DNA from: Vitis vinifera
Lineage: Eukaryota > Streptophyta > Magnoliopsida > Vitales > Vitaceae
Assembly (NCBI RefSeq): GCF_030704535.1
Contig: NC_081822.1
Coordinates: 30,649,001-30,713,000 of the forward strand
Length of the DNA stretch: 64,000 bases
Reading direction: 5' to 3'
The position numbers and the translations under genes were made by a program. Positions 35,377-48,400 of the stretch are shown piece after piece. Each line of letters begins with the position of its first letter. Position 1 is the stretch's first letter. The notes beneath the pieces were generated by a model. The model was not told the origin of the DNA. It worked only from the letters and a program-made list of their open reading frames with translations, and did no database searches.

Positions 35377-37725
35377 TTTGCGTTCAAGCCCAAAAACCCA
35401 ATCCTTCATGTGGTGCTCATCAAGGCCAAAAGAAATAACCCCCAAATGCAAGTCACTAAAAGTCTAAAAAACCAAACCCAAATTAAAGGTAAATCCCAAT
35501 CCCACAAATACAACATGCAAAGCCCAAAAGGAAGATCTACAACCAATAAACAAAGCCCAAATACAATATTTATCCAAGCCCATAGTCCACGTGAACAGGT
35601 CCTAGGTCCAATGGAAAAAAATTAACCTTTAAAACTTCTAGGGTGGATAGAAACTCGTACATGTGAATTTGGATCTTCCCAAATCATTTTTCAATCCATA
35701 GAAGTCTCGACAATAATATTTAAGCGTCTAAGGTAAGTTTATACCTTTTATATAAGAATTATTATATTCTATATAGAGTTATTATTATTTAATATTTCTA
35801 AAAATAAAAAAACAAAAACTATACTAAACAAATAAATAGAATTTGGAATTAAAGCAAATTGGAATTTAAAAAGATTAATCAGTGTAATAAAACAAGTATA
35901 TACTTTGTTGCAATTAAAGGAATCTATATAAATATTAAATGGGTAAATATTAACGGACGGTGAAAGAAAATCGCATGCATCTCATATACATATAAATATT
36001 ACAATTTTCTCTTTGTAATTTATCATCAAATATGATTTGTTATTCGATGAAATATCTTACTTATTTAAAATAAGAAAATCCTATCAACTATCATTAATTA
36101 AATATACAAAAGAGATAATAATTAAATAGCTCAACTATCATATTGTTTGGAAAATTTGTGAAAATATTTGGGATGAGAGAGTCTTGATAAATCAAATTGA
36201 AGATCAAGCTTGATATTTATTAAAGAAGGGAAAAAAAATTGTATTTATGGAAGGAGATATTGCAGAATGATTACAAATGTAAAATGCAATATTTGATATA
36301 TATATATATATATTCATTTAAATGTAAAACTTGTAAGTAGAAATATTATGTTAAATAATATTGAATATGTGATGATTCATAATATTTAGATTTTGGAATT
36401 TTTTATTATTTTATCGTTAGTCAAATTGATATAATTTAGTCATTTTATTATTAATTAATGTTATAAAATATTTATAATTAATATATTATCAAACTAACAA
36501 TTTCACTTTTAATCTCTAAAATTTTAAAACATTTCAAATTTCTCATAATGTTTGTAACTTTGAAGAGAATTTAGAGGTTTTTGTAAATCGGTACTCTCAA
36601 TTTCAATATTAGGATGATTATAATTTTCTCAAGAATAAAATCTTTGATTTGTTTTTTTTTTTAAATTAAAATTATTATTCTTGTAGGAATTGGAGATTGC
36701 AGTTTTTTTATTTTATAATCTAATACTTTTAATTTGTCTTATTTTGTTTCTTTTAAATTTATTTTTTTAACTAATATTCACGATTTAGAAAAATTAACTA
36801 GAAAAGAATTTTACTATCTAAAATTTTGTTATGAAAAAGTATAATCTTATTTATATCCCCTCCTAATTTTTTTTTTCAATTTGGTTTCATGCATGTCTAA
36901 TTCAATTATTTGACATTAAATCTCTATTTGAAAAAAAATAAATTTATATATTTATTTATTTATTAGACTTTTTTTATATTATCTTATGTGACGTGACACT
37001 GACACGTGTACACTTATTAGTATATATAAATGGGCATGATAGAATAATATCAAAACCCCGCTAAGATTAAATAGAAAAAACAAATTATTAACCCACCACT
37101 AATCCATTTAAACACTTCCAAACTTTAAACAGCCCAAAAACATTCCTTTTCCTCACTACTCAACAAGGATATGTATCATTGCAAATAAAGAGAAAACAAA
37201 TGCTAGATATATTGGAATAAAGTCAATTGTTCTTATCAACAACAAATGAAGTCTTTATACAAAGTTGATAAAGAAATAATTGTGATTATCCTTTACCCAT
37301 CACACATACCAAAGTCCTTATAATATCCTTGGAAGACCTTACTTGCCCATTTTTTTATTATTATCGATCCTATATCAAACCATGCTTTGCTCATCCATAT
37401 CAACTACTAATTGTGTAGAAATGTCGGGTCTTGGAATCTTGATAATATTTGAGAACCCAGATTAATTAGTTTTGTTGATGATGAGTTACCCTATGATCTT
37501 CTCCTTTGCCCATTCATTATCAACCATTAATTTTTGAAGTGTTTGTGCTTTGAGTCTTTGAACTTACTTTTCTTGATGATGAGCTCTACAATATCTCTTG
37601 CCCAACTGCTTTACAATACATCAAGAGGAAGAAACTAAGATTCAAACATGGGTTTGTGCTGATTAGAAACATAAAACAAGCTAGATTCATTATTCATGTA
37701 GGAGAAATATTCAGATACATTCCAA
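35377..37725. other. 3' flank of the unit A UGT gene
   Basis: No gene is supported. The sequence is AT-rich and largely alignable with units B and C. CCAATCAATCTTGATTCCAG just after the UGT stop is conserved among the units. Short ORFs here, including a 93-codon one at 35344, have no family features. Confidence 0.6.
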
Positions 37726-39177
37726 TCAATCTTGATTCCAGACATCAGCAAATTTGGCGAGGGCAGTGGTGGATGAACCCCCATCTTTCCAAGCTGCCAA
37801 AGCCATCTCTCTCATCTTCCTGCTTCTTTCCCTCAGCTCCCTCCCCTCCTCACACTCCATCAACTCCCTCACTCTCCTCTCCACCTCAGCTCCACTCACA
37901 AACATATCCTCATCCCTCTGCTCCACTCCAATAGCCATCTTCATAACCTCCACCAGAGCTGCCTTATTCAGATGCTGCTCAGCATATAGAGGCCAGGCCA
38001 CCATTGGCACCCCTGCAATCACTGCCTCCAACACTGAGTTCCACCCGCAATGGGTTACAAATCCTCCCACCGATGGGTGATTCAGCTCCGCCACCTGCGG
38101 CGCCCATGACTTCACCACCATTCCCCTATCCTTGGTTCTTTCCAGGAACCCCTCTGGCATTAGAACATTCAAATCAACATCGGCCGTCACTGCAATCGGC
38201 TTGCTTTTGTCGGTGGATGGTGGGTTCTTCACCACCCACAAGAATCTCTTGCCACTTCTTTCCAGTCCATTAGCTATCTCCTTCATCTGAGCGGGAGAGA
38301 ACGTTCCCTTGCTCCCGAAGCACAAGAAGACAACACTCTGACTTGGCTGTGTGTCAAGCCAGGACAAACAACCATGACGAGCTTTATTACCAGCAATATT
38401 GCTTTCATCTTCACCAGTATCAGCAATCAAAGGGCCGATGCAGTAAACTGACGGAGTTGGCCCATTGGGAACACATGTCCCCTCTCTGATTGTCTTAAGG
38501 GCTATCGGCTCAAGGTCATCGAATGTATTTATCACAAGTCCATCGGATTTGGGCAAAAGCTCTGAGAAGTATAGCATATCATCATAGGCGGGGTCGTCTC
38601 GGTTGAGCAATGGTTGAGGCATTCGAGTGGCTTGTAGCGGAGGCAACCCAGGAAAGTGTATAAAGGTAGTGGGCATGTCCTTGAAGCTCTTATTGCTGCT
38701 CTCAGTCTGTTTGTGAATTGTCGGAAAGTAGAGGACGGCAGCAACAGAAGCAGCACCGGAGGTGAGGAAGTAGTAAGTGGGAATTCCAAGGCCACGACCC
38801 GCAGGAAGAGCTGAAGCGCAAAAGTAGTCGATGATGAATGCCCGAATGGTGGAAGCTCTGGAGAGTTGCTGGAGGGAATGGAGGACATTAGAGGCACTGA
38901 GACGGATGAACTCAAACAAGACAGCGAAGTGACTGCGAGTGGAAGAAGAGGTGTCGACCGAGAGATAGGGAAAGCGGTGGAAAGAGATGGACGGATTGGT
39001 TTGGGAGATGTGGTCAATGTAAGAGGTGGTGGCCGGAGTGTCAAAAGGGCCGGGGGCAAGGAGAATGGTGATGGAGAATCTATGGGAGCAACGACGAAGG
39101 ATGAGCTTGCCTAGCTCTATCATGGACACCACATGGCCGATGCCTGGAGCTGGATACAGGACTATTGCATCCTCCAT
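37726..39177 (-). CDS. UDP-glycosyltransferase, UGT88 type (tandem copy A)
   Basis: This intron-less, fully open gene of 483 codons encodes a cytosolic UDP-sugar-dependent glycosyltransferase, probably acting on flavonoid-, chalcone- or related phenolic aglycones as known UGT88 enzymes do. The start is [15 protein letters not shown]. Catalytic His15 and Asp117 (IIDYFC) are present. The PSPG box runs from Trp358 to Gln401 with intact HCGWNS (376-381), whose Trp and final Gln favour UDP-glucose. One PSPG position reads [10 protein letters not shown], where the other copies have QVAVLNH. Its 5' flank (39178-39350) is conserved with that of copy C, so it keeps the ancestral promoter. The first 80% is closest to copy B and the rest less so. 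The gene seems intact and is a good candidate for expression. Confidence 0.93.
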   Translation of the reverse strand: MEDAIVLYPAPGIGHVVSMIELGKLILRRCSHRFSITILLAPGPFDTPATTSYIDHISQTNPSISFHRFPYLSVDTSSSTRSHFAVLFEFIRLSASNVLHSLQQLSRASTIRAFIIDYFCASALPAGRGLGIPTYYFLTSGAASVAAVLYFPTIHKQTESSNKSFKDMPTTFIHFPGLPPLQATRMPQPLLNRDDPAYDDMLYFSELLPKSDGLVINTFDDLEPIALKTIREGTCVPNGPTPSVYCIGPLIADTGEDESNIAGNKARHGCLSWLDTQPSQSVVFLCFGSKGTFSPAQMKEIANGLERSGKRFLWVVKNPPSTDKSKPIAVTADVDLNVLMPEGFLERTKDRGMVVKSWAPQVAELNHPSVGGFVTHCGWNSVLEAVIAGVPMVAWPLYAEQHLNKAALVEVMKMAIGVEQRDEDMFVSGAEVERRVRELMECEEGRELRERSRKMREMALAAWKDGGSSTTALAKFADVWNQD

Positions 39178-39350
39178 CGTTGTTTATTGTTGGATCTCTG
39201 GATTGGACAAACTCAGAATGACAACTTTGTATCACCTCAATGATAATGCTCGGTCAGAAACTCACATTATTCAACCAATATCCTACATCAAGAGACGTGC
39301 CCACATTTGGTTCTCACGGGCACGCGTTGCCTGTCAACTGCTCCATTAAA
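39178..39350 (-). promoter_or_regulatory. UGT promoter-proximal region, copy A
   Basis: About 170 bp upstream of the copy A start is conserved with 60209-60390 upstream of copy C. Shared blocks include TTGGATCTCTGGATTG, a GGCACGT-type ACGT core and GCTCCATTAAATTATT. TTGAC cores (W-box-like) occur in both. No clear TATA box is placed. Copy B lacks this region. Confidence 0.5.
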
Positions 39351-39811
39351 TTATTCCTGAACAACCCATTTACCTAAGCCTTAAAGCCATCTTTTCCTTC
39401 CGGAGATGCAACATTAAGATCAGAAGATGGCATGTTATTTGCAATCCTAACTTCTGTAACTAGGGATGGCAATGGGGCGGGTTTTTTCGGGTACCCGCCC
39501 CGCCCCGCCCCTAATGGGACAGGGTTAAATTTTATTAAACGGGTTTGGGGCGGGTTTGGGAATGGTTTAAAAAACCCGGAGCGGGTTCGGGGCGGGGGCG
39601 GGTATTGCCCCACCCCGCCCCGCCCCGCCCCGATCCTCCATCACATTTTTGCCCTTGAACTCTTCCACCGTTCTAGGTATGGCAGCTTCCTGTCGCCAGA
39701 AACCAAAGAGCTTCTTCTCCACTTCCAAGACTCACCGGAGAGGACACGAAGAGAAGAACCGGAAGGGGAAGCTGGCCAGTCCAGGTTGTGATGTCGTCAG
39801 ATTCAACAATC

Positions 39812-39942
39812 GGAGATCTGATCGCGGCGGCACTGCGGCAGTACGCGAAGGAGGGGCGGCGGCTGGAGTTACCCACGGAGATCTGATCGCAGCGGCACTA
39901 CGACAGTACGCGAAGGAGGGGCGACGACTGGCGTTACCCATG
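39812..39942 (+). repeat. 65-bp direct repeat in the hAT element
   Basis: Two nearly identical units begin GGAGATCTGATCGC and contain CAGTACGCGAAGGAGGGGCG. Two or three more diverged copies lie at about 40558-40690. The unit is not a multiple of three, so the copies lie in different frames. Confidence 0.85.
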
Positions 39943-39947
39943 GAGGT

Positions 39948-40170
39948 GTGTTCAAGCGGGATTGCACGGATCTTGTCCGTAGGATCGCGCTTTTGACGCA
40001 TTTGTTTGAGGAGATCAGAGATTTCGGGGCTGGTTTGAGGCCTTTGGATGTGTCGACTTCGTCGGCGTCTCCCTTGACTTGCCTGTCTGAAGTAGCCAAT
40101 GCTCTTCAGGCTGCTAAGCGCCTTCTGTCTGCCGCTGGAAATTTCAGTTCCGACGCCTTTTCTATGAGTC
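39948..40170 (+). pseudogene. captured fragment of a plant U-box (PUB, UND domain) gene, probable
   Basis: The open frame has FKRDCTDLVRRIALLTHLFE, then EIRDFG and LSEVANALQAAKRLLSAAG. This resembles the N-terminal U-box-associated (UND) helices of plant PUB E3 ubiquitin ligases, where DLVRRI, LLTHLFEEIRD and a LQAAKRLL helix occur in that order. There is no U-box or ARM repeat, no start codon of its own, and the fragment is bounded by transposon repeats. It is therefore read as host sequence captured by the hAT element. The identification is by eye and moderate. Base composition is much richer in GC than the surrounding genome. Confidence 0.55.
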
Positions 40171-40912
40171 GCGATTCCAATTTCTTCGTTTCTTTATTTT
40201 CTGAAAGAAAATTGTCAAGCTTCTGTTTTTATGATGTTTTGGTTCGCAGAAACTGAAGGACTAACCTAAACAGAGGTAACATGGAAGCCCCATTGTTGTC
40301 TCTAGGTCCCAAATGATGAAAAATGCAGATTCCAAGATTTTGCCATCTTTTATTTTCCCACATTTTCTTGGAAACCAAACAGAGCATTTGGGAAAATATT
40401 TAACTGATTTCTGTTTTGAATTTGAATGACACACATGGGGTTAACTTCAGTTTGTACAACTACTGGGCTTTAGTGCAGTTTGTTTGGTTAATTGTATAAT
40501 GTTGCTTTTGATTCTGAGTCTTTCTGGGGCGTGTGAATTGTTTGGATAATCTGCAACAGTAAGCGAAGGAGGGGCGGCAACGTTACCCACAGAGATCTGA
40601 TTATGGCGGTGCTGCAGCAGTACACGAAGGAGGGGTGGTGGTTGGCTTTACCCACAGAGACCTTATCGCGGCGGCACTGCGGCAGTAAGCCCTGTCTCGC
40701 CGGTTTCAATGGTGAATTCAAAAAAAAATAATAATAAACGGGGCGGGCGGGGCGGGGCGGGGCGGGTATAGGAATTTATTGTACCCGCCCCGCCCCGCCC
40801 TGTTTAAGTTTTTAAATGGGACGGGGATGGGATTTATTTTAAATAAACGGGGCGGAGTTGGGATGGGGGCGACCCGTCCCGAACCCGCCCCGTTGCCATT
40901 CCTATCTGTAAC

Positions 40913-41580
40913 TTCTTAAATTTTTTCAAGTACCACCTTTTGAATATATATACCTGGGTAAATTATCGAGCCCAAATTTTATTAAACTAAAGAATTATAA
41001 TTTTGATAATTTAATCTACTAAAAAATAATGGTGATGTGTTTATATTTGTTCATATTTGATTAGTACGTTTATAAACAAAGGCCATTGAGTAGAAGGAAG
41101 ACGAAGTTACTGGAACATATTTATTCCTAAGATATAAAAAGTTGATTAATTCCTAAGATGAAGTCAATTACCTCTGAAATTATCTCTTTCATTGGTTTTG
41201 TCGATTATGAATACTTGTCAAAATTTCAACACTTTCCTTAACTTTAGCATGAATTCAAGCTCTAAAGTTAATATTTAGGGAGATAAATTATAAAAAAAAA
41301 TTAAATTGGATTCATTTTCTTCATTTCAGGTTGAATTTTCTGGCACATGATGATGACCTGAAAAGGATGGGTTTTTCTTCATGTGTATGTTGTGACTTTT
41401 TTCTTTCAGTCTTTTTTCTTTTTCTTTCTTTCCTCTTTCTTCCTTTCAGCTGTTAGACTTGCAGAGTTTGATTATTTTCCAATTAGATGGAAGGGCTTTT
41501 TTTTTTTTTGTTTAATTTCGAATTTTGATTAAAAAAAAATTAAAATTTTAGTTCAAAAAGAACTAAAAATATATTTATAA
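40913..41580. other. spacer between units A and B
   Basis: AT-rich sequence without a supported gene. A pyrimidine-rich tract lies near 41400-41450, and a (TA)n run (41590-41632) opens unit B. Confidence 0.5.
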
Positions 41581-41586
41581 AATAAT

Positions 41587-41634
<48 letters not shown>

Positions 41635-44249
41635 TTTATATATTAAATAGAAAATATAAAAAAATTTAGTTATAATTTTTAAATATTTAATAATGAATCT
41701 ATTTAAACCTAAGAAAAATTTCGCATTTTAAATATATGTATTTTTTTAACATTGCAATGTAATAAAATTTTTATTTTAAATGAATATCGAATATTAAAAA
41801 ATAATATATATTCTATTTCATTTTTTATTTATTTATTTTACAAATTAAGTATAGACATAATATAATGTAATTATTTAGATATACGATTTCATTTATATTG
41901 GATATAATATAAAAAATATTATATTTAATTAAAAATGATTTTTTAGAATATGTATTTGTTAGTTAATGGAATATGATGTCATAGGAATAAAAATATCTTA
42001 ACTTATTGTTTTCCACCAACTACATGTAGTCCAAGTGTAATACCTTAGGATTGAGGGAGAGAACCCAAGGAGGGAGAAAGTAGTCCCCCTTTTTGAATTT
42101 GCTTTTTCAACACCTTATAGATTATCCTCAGCTTCATGTTTAAGCCAAAAAATAACCCTCAAATGAGTATAGAAGTGAACCGCAGTATATGACAATGACA
42201 AGGTTCAACCCAAAATACAAGTCACTAAAAAGCAAACCCAAATTAAAGGTAAAGCCCAATCTCATAAATACAACATGCAAAGCCCAAAATGAAGATATTT
42301 ATCCAAGCCAACAGTCCAATGAATAATCTAAATCTAAAAGTTTTAATTGAAGTAACCAAACTCAAATAAACAATCCAAGCCTAAAGCCAATACCAACAAT
42401 ATCCAAATTAAAGAAAGCCCAAAGACTAAACCCCACATAATTTTTAACGTGGAGCTAAAAGAAGGAAGGGTTTATCCATATTCTTGGAGGGCCTAGGATG
42501 GAAGCCATGGTTGGTGGCGAGTGGAGATGAAGGATGTTGGATCATTCAAAAAAACAAACCAAGGCCTAGATACTTTTGGGGTTGATATAACCTCATACTT
42601 GTGAATTTGGATATTCCCAAATCATTTTTTAATCCATAGAAGTCTCGACAACCTTTGGGATCTTTAGCCTGATGACTTTTTCTTGAAATTTGGCAATGAA
42701 AATAATTTTTAAGTGTCTAAGACAAGTTTATACCTCTTGTATAAAAGTTATTATATTTTATATAATGCTATAATTATTTAATATTTTCAAAAATAAGAAA
42801 ACGAAAACTATACTAAACAAATAAATGAAGTTTGGAATTGAAACAAGATGGAATTTAAAAATATTAATTAGCGTAATAAAACAATATATACTTTGTTGCA
42901 ATTAAAAGAATCTAAAGAACCCATTACTTAACCAATTGCTAAGAAGCTAATAAAAAGAGTGGTAGAACAAAAAGAGAAAAAGGCACCAAATCCAAAGAGT
43001 GGTTTTATTAGTAGATTAAATGTAGTACAAGTCATAACAACTAATTACGTAATGATATTGGTTGTTATTTAATGGAAAGGTTGATATTTACACGTTTCCC
43101 ATACTCTCTATCATATATTTTAAGGTAAGGTGAATGAATTTGAAAAGAAAAGCTACAATCTCGGGATTGTTCTTTGGTATCCGCTCTTCACTTTGGGAGT
43201 ACATATCTATGTTTGACCCACTAATAAGATTACACATGTAAAATATATATGGTTAAAAAATTGAAAGAAAAACTTATTAATATCATTAATTAAAGATAAA
43301 AGAGAGATAATAATTTAATATAAAAATTAAATAGCTCCAACTATCGTATTGTTTGGAAAATATGTGAAAATATTGGGGATGAGAGTCTTGATAAATTAAA
43401 TTTGAAGATTGATATTTATTGAAGAAGGAAAGCAAAAAAAATTGTATCACTTGATTCATCTAAATGTAACATTTGTAAGTAGAAATATCATGTTAAATAA
43501 TATTGAATATGTAATGATTCATAATATTTACATTTTGGATTTTTTTTTTTATGAGTTTATCATTAGTCAAATTGAGATAATTTGGTCATATTTGTTATTA
43601 ATTCAATATTTCTATATTTTTTTTCATAGATTAAATTTGAAAATCAAGTTTCATATGTTTTGAAGAAGGAAAACAAAAAAAAAAAAAAAATTCTTGAAGA
43701 AGATATTGTAGGAAAGATTTCAAGTGATTAAAAGTGTTAAGGTAATATTTGATTTTTTTTTTTTTGTTTCGTAGAAGTTTTATGTTAAATAGTATTTGAA
43801 TATTTAATGATTAATAGGATTTAAATTTTGAATTTTTTTTAATGAGTTTATCCTTAGTCTATTTGAGATGCCTTGGTCGTATTTGTTATCAATTAATTGT
43901 TTTTAACAAATTTCAATATTTTGAAGAGAGAAAATCAGATGCATCTCATAATATATTGCCTCATATTGAATAGAATGCCTAACCCTTGTCTAAAATAAGA
44001 AAATTCTACAAACTAGCATTGTATTCTCATTAATTAAATACACAAAAAGAGATAATAATTGAATATTAAACTTAAATTGTTATGATTAGCATATTGTTTG
44101 GAAAACATGTGATATGGGAGTTTTTATAGATTAAATTGTGAGATTAAGTTTGACATGTTTTGGAGAAGGAAAGCAAAAAAAATTGTATTTCTTGAAGGAT
44201 ATACCCTTCAAGTGATTAATAGATGATAGAGAACACCGATGTTACAAAC

Positions 44250-44480
44250 TAAGGGAGTGATTTGATTTTGCCATAGTAGGAATTTGTGTTGTTTAACTTG
44301 ATAGAGATGAAACTAGAGCATTGATAAAATGATGGAATATTGAGTTCGGATTCTATGTTTGGGAAAGAAGAAAATGATTAAAAAAAAAGACATTTTTTCT
44401 TTTTGGCTCTAATTCCATGTAAAGTTTGATTAGTTGGCAATGAAAACTATATTTTCAATTTCTTCCTTTGTAATTTTATA
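44250..44480 (-). pseudogene. relic of a Copia gag N-terminus in unit B
   Basis: It matches 56760-56975 in unit C, where the minus-strand frame shows the Copia gag start pattern (SIKLNTTNFLLWQNQI). In unit B most of the downstream relic and the minisatellite are missing. The join lies near 44220 (GTGATTAATAGATGATAGAG) with a short unmatched filler. Confidence 0.55.
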
Positions 44481-44619
44481 CAAAAATATAGATGATTTAT
44501 ACAAGGAAAGAGATAAACGATATTCTTGACATATAGGAAAATAATCTTAAATTAAGAGAACCAAATATTATTAATATTTGAAAATCAAATATTGTCAAAA
44601 TTAAATATTATTAATATTT

Positions 44620-44837
44620 TATTATGGGAAAAGAATCAAGAATCCCATAATTTTAGGATGAGATTTGATTGTATATAGAAGATTATTTTTGATTGATTGT
44701 AACTGATCCGTTTGCACATTTTTTTATAGGCTAACCAATGTTTTGTATATATGTATTTTCTTTCCTTAAGTTGATAGATTGAATATACAACAGATTTCTA
44801 GATTTCCAAATACTTTGTTTTGCTCTGTTTTCTTTCA
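44620..44837 (+). repeat. 5' LTR of the Copia element
   Basis: 218 bases, from TATTATGGGAAAAG to TTTTCTTTCA. The start is fixed by comparison with the right LTR and with the polypurine tract junction. A TATATATG motif lies near 44746. Confidence 0.85.
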
Positions 44838-44852
44838 TGGTATTAGAGAACC
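44838..44852 (+). promoter_or_regulatory. primer-binding site of the Copia element
   Basis: TGGTATTAGAGAACC directly follows the left LTR. It differs from the TGGTATCAGAGC common in plant Copia elements, which pairs with the 3' end of initiator methionine tRNA. Confidence 0.75.
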
Positions 44853-44917
44853 AAACCTGGTGACTTTGAATTCTTCCAAGCGCTTCCGCAACCTATTTCC
44901 TTGTTACAGTCGCTGCC

Positions 44918-45440
44918 ATGAACATCGACAAAATGGGATTGACATCATCTAAGGCTACCATAGAAACTTTAGATCCCGTCTCTCTACACCACTCAAACCA
45001 CCCAAGTATGGTACTTGTCTCCAAGGTACTTGAAGGAGATAACTACAACACATGGAGTCGAGCTATGAGAATCAGTTTGAGTGCTAAAGACAAAATTGGA
45101 TTCGTCACAGGTTCCATTAAGCCATCCTCTTCGACTAATGATAGTTTTCCTTCTTGGCAACAATGCAATGATATGGTGATCTCATGGTTATTGAATTCCA
45201 TTCATCCAGACATAGCCAACAATGTGATTTATGCAGAAAAACTATAGCAGAAATATGGGCAGATCTACAAGAATGTTTTTTTTCAAGGAAACGATTCAAG
45301 AATTTATCAGATCAAGCGAGACATTGTGGAACATAGGCAGGGGCAACAATCAATTTCGATTTACTACACAAAGCTTAAAGCTTTTTGAGATGAACTTTCA
45401 TCCTATCATGAAGTGTTATCCTATTCTTGTGGAGGATTAG
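44918..45440 (+). pseudogene. Copia gag, broken
   Basis: It begins MNIDKMGLTSS and includes the gag-N motif LEGDNYNTWSRAMRISLSAK, then FPSWQQCNDMVISWLLNS. A TAG at 45245-45247 interrupts it. The continuation (QIYKNVFFQGNDSRIYQIK) can be read in the following frame to about 45440 before a further stop. Confidence 0.75.
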
Positions 45441-45475
45441 AGAAATTTTAGGAAAATGATGAGAAAAAGAGAGTT

Positions 45476-48400
45476 ATGCAGTTTCTCATGGGATTGAATG
45501 GTAGTTATGCTTCTATTCATGGACAAATCTTATTGATGCAACCTTTACCCGATACACATCAAGTTTACTCACTTGTCCTTCAACAAGAAAAACAGGTTGA
45601 AGTTTCTCTCAGTAATGGGAACAAGAACCTCTATGCCATGCTTGCAGATCAAGACAATAAGGTGACTTCAGCACACCAGGTTCAAAAGCAAAAGACTCCG
45701 CTGCACTGCTCTTATTGTGACCGTGATTATCACAACATTGAGAAGTGTTACTACCTACATGGCTTTCCAATTGGCCACAAGCTTCATGTGAAGAACGTGA
45801 AGCCTCCCAATCAATGTCACTCAAATGCAAACAATATGAAAGTGGAAACAAATAAGGCTGTCGAGATAGAAACAAAATTTCTTCCAACAAGTGATAGACC
45901 AAGGCTCACAACTGAGGAATATAACCAATTGATGGCTATGATTTGGAAAAACAATGGTGGTAATTCACAACATTTTGCAAATGCCACGGGTATAAATATG
46001 CCATCATCCAAAATTATTCTGGATTGCCTACACTTAAATATGTGTTGGATTATTAATAGTGGAACAACGGATCATGTGACTTCCTCAACTGAATTATTAG
46101 ATCCAAAAAATTTGCCCAAGACCACTACCATTAGTTTGTCAGATGGTGGTCAAGAACATATTGAGTCAATTGGTTCATTGCATATTACCCCCCACATTAA
46201 ACTTAATGATGTACTCAAAGTTCCACAATTTCAAGTTAATTTACTATCAGTTAGTAAACTAACACAGACATTACAATGTATAGTGATGTTCTTTTTTTAT
46301 TTTTGTGTTGTGCAAGACACTACTACGAGGAAGACGATTGGCTTGGGCAAGCAACATAATGACCTCTACTACCTCGCACAAGACCAAAATCCAGCCTTGG
46401 CTTATGCCATTCACAAACATTCTGATCTTTGGCATCAACGTCTTGGGAACCTATCATCTGGTCATCTTCAAGTTCTTGCTAAAATTAATCCTGAAATTTA
46501 TTTTGATTCCAAGCATGTTTGTGAAATTTTCCCTTTATCCAAACAAACTCATTTGTCTTTTCCATCTAGTTTCATTTCTTCTCACGCGCCTTTTGATTTG
46601 ATACATTGTGATATTTGGGGACCACATCGAATAAATTCTCATTCTGAGGCTCGTTATTTCCTAACAATTGTTGATGATCATACTCGATATACTTGGATAC
46701 ATCTCATGAGTTTTAAATTTGAAACACAAGGGATATTGCAATCATTCATTTCTTGTGTGGAAACACAATTTAATTGTTGCATTAAAACTCTTCGAACTAA
46801 TAATGAGACTAAAATTTCCTCTATGAAACAGTATTTGGATACTAAGGGGATCAATTACCATCATTCATGTGCTTACACCCCCCAACAAAATAGGGTGGTT
46901 GAGAGGAAACATCGTCATCTTTTAAATGTGGGAAGAACTCTTCGTTTTCAAGCAAACCCACCGTTAAAATTTTGGGAGGAAAGTGTTCAAACAATCAATC
47001 ACTTACCTACACCATTTTTTTTCTTACAAATCGTCATACCAACTTCTCTATATATAACAAGCTACCTTCATATAATCATCTATGAACTTTTGGATGTCTT
47101 TTTTATGCCACCAATCTCTTACCCACACATAAATTTGATAAAAGAGCTCGTCGCTGCATATTTGTTGGTTATCCTCTTGGTTAAAAGGGTTATTGGGTTT
47201 ATGATATTAAAAATAATAAATTTTTTTCTTCCCGAGATGTTGTCTTTCATGAACATATATTTCCGTTCCACAATAATCCACAAGAAGAGCAACATGATGT
47301 GGTCGTTCTTCCTTGACCACAAACCTCATATGAACCCATAACCATAGAGACAACCAAACCCTAAGCTGATGATCAATCTTTGTCTTTACCACTGTTACTT
47401 TCATCCCCCGAGTCTATGTCCAATGAATTTACACTTGATCTTGGCACCATTGTGTCACTTCCACTTGCTACTACTCGTTGTTCTAATCGTATCAAGCAAC
47501 CAAATGTCCAACTCTCAAATTTTCATCTTTACCACACAGCCAAGGTTGCTTCCAACCAATCTTCTTCTTTTTCAGGTACGCGTCACCCTTTGACTTGGTA
47601 TATTTCCTATGCAAAACTCTCACCAAAATATCGGAATTTTGTTTATGCCATCACCACTCATGTGGAACCTAAACTTATGAACAAGCAATATTGGATCTAA
47701 AATGGCAGGAAACTATGGCTGCAGAACTCCATGCTCTTGAACAAAATCACACTTGGACACTCACACCTCTCCCTTCCGATCATCGTCCAATTGAGAGCAA
47801 ATAGGTGTATAAGATCAAATATAACTCTGATGGCATAGTTGAGCGATACAAAGTCGGTTGGTCACAAAAGGCTTCACTCAACATAAAGGGATTGACTATA
47901 AGGAGACATTTTCTCCTGTGACTAAGTTAACTATAGTTCGATGTTTACTTGTTGTAGCTGTTGTCCGACACTGGTCACTTCACCAAATGGATGTTCAAAA
48001 TGCCTTTCTCCATGCTGATCTGCTTGAAGAAGTCTATATGCAACTGTCTCCTGGTTTTCGTCGATAGGGAGAGACACCTATGGTATGTCGACTCAACAAG
48101 TCATTATATGGGCTTAAACAAGCCTCCCGTAGCTGGTTTCAAAAATTTTCTGCCACAATTCAACAAGATGGTTTCCATCAATCAAGAGTTGATTATTCAC
48201 TTTTCACAAAGATCTCTAGTATTTCCTTCACAGCTATGCTCATCTATGTAGACGAAATGATCATCATCGTCAATGATGAGAATGTAATTGTAGCTCTTAA
48301 GGAGTCTCTCCACACCAAATTTCTCATCAAGGACCTCAGTCAATTACGATATTTCCTTGGTATTGAAGTTTCTTGTTCTATTGATGGTATTTCAATATCC

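Larger units (their letters stand above)
33060..39350. repeat. tandem UGT unit A
   Basis: This is the first of three related units. It starts at a (TA)n run (33078-33112) followed by sequence shared with 41590-42140, including ACCTTAGGATTGAGG near 33400 and 42045. After the hAT-like insertion at 33489-35368, it continues in step with unit B (35380-36450 against about 42140-43600) and with unit C near 37060-37190 (against 57690-57780). It ends with the UGT at 37726-39177 and its 5' flank. Only divergence, indels and insertions break the collinearity. Confidence 0.8.
39461..40904. mobile_element. non-autonomous hAT element carrying a gene fragment
   Basis: Termini are TAGGGATGGCAATGGGGCGG and, inverted, TAGGAATGGCAACGGGGCGG. 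They are flanked by a perfect 8-bp duplication TCTGTAAC (39453-39460 and 40905-40912). Subterminal regions are dominated by CCCGCCCC/GGGGCGGG runs, a known style of plant hAT MITE ends. The interior is unusually GC-rich. It contains a 65-bp direct repeat (units from 39812 and 39877, with related copies at about 40558-40690) and a fragment resembling a U-box protein gene. No transposase is present. Confidence 0.85.

Noticed and set aside
38532..39059. 170-175-codon ORFs overlapping each tandem UGT on the same strand in another frame (also 51491-52003 and 59563-60075)
   Set aside because: They are shadow frames of the UGT genes. Conservation follows the UGT frame.
44618..44624. Copia left end at TGGG (44625) with flanks TATTA/TATTT
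   Set aside because: The right LTR after the polypurine tract also starts TATTATGGG, and the empty site in unit C supports TATTT as the duplication, so the LTR starts at 44620.
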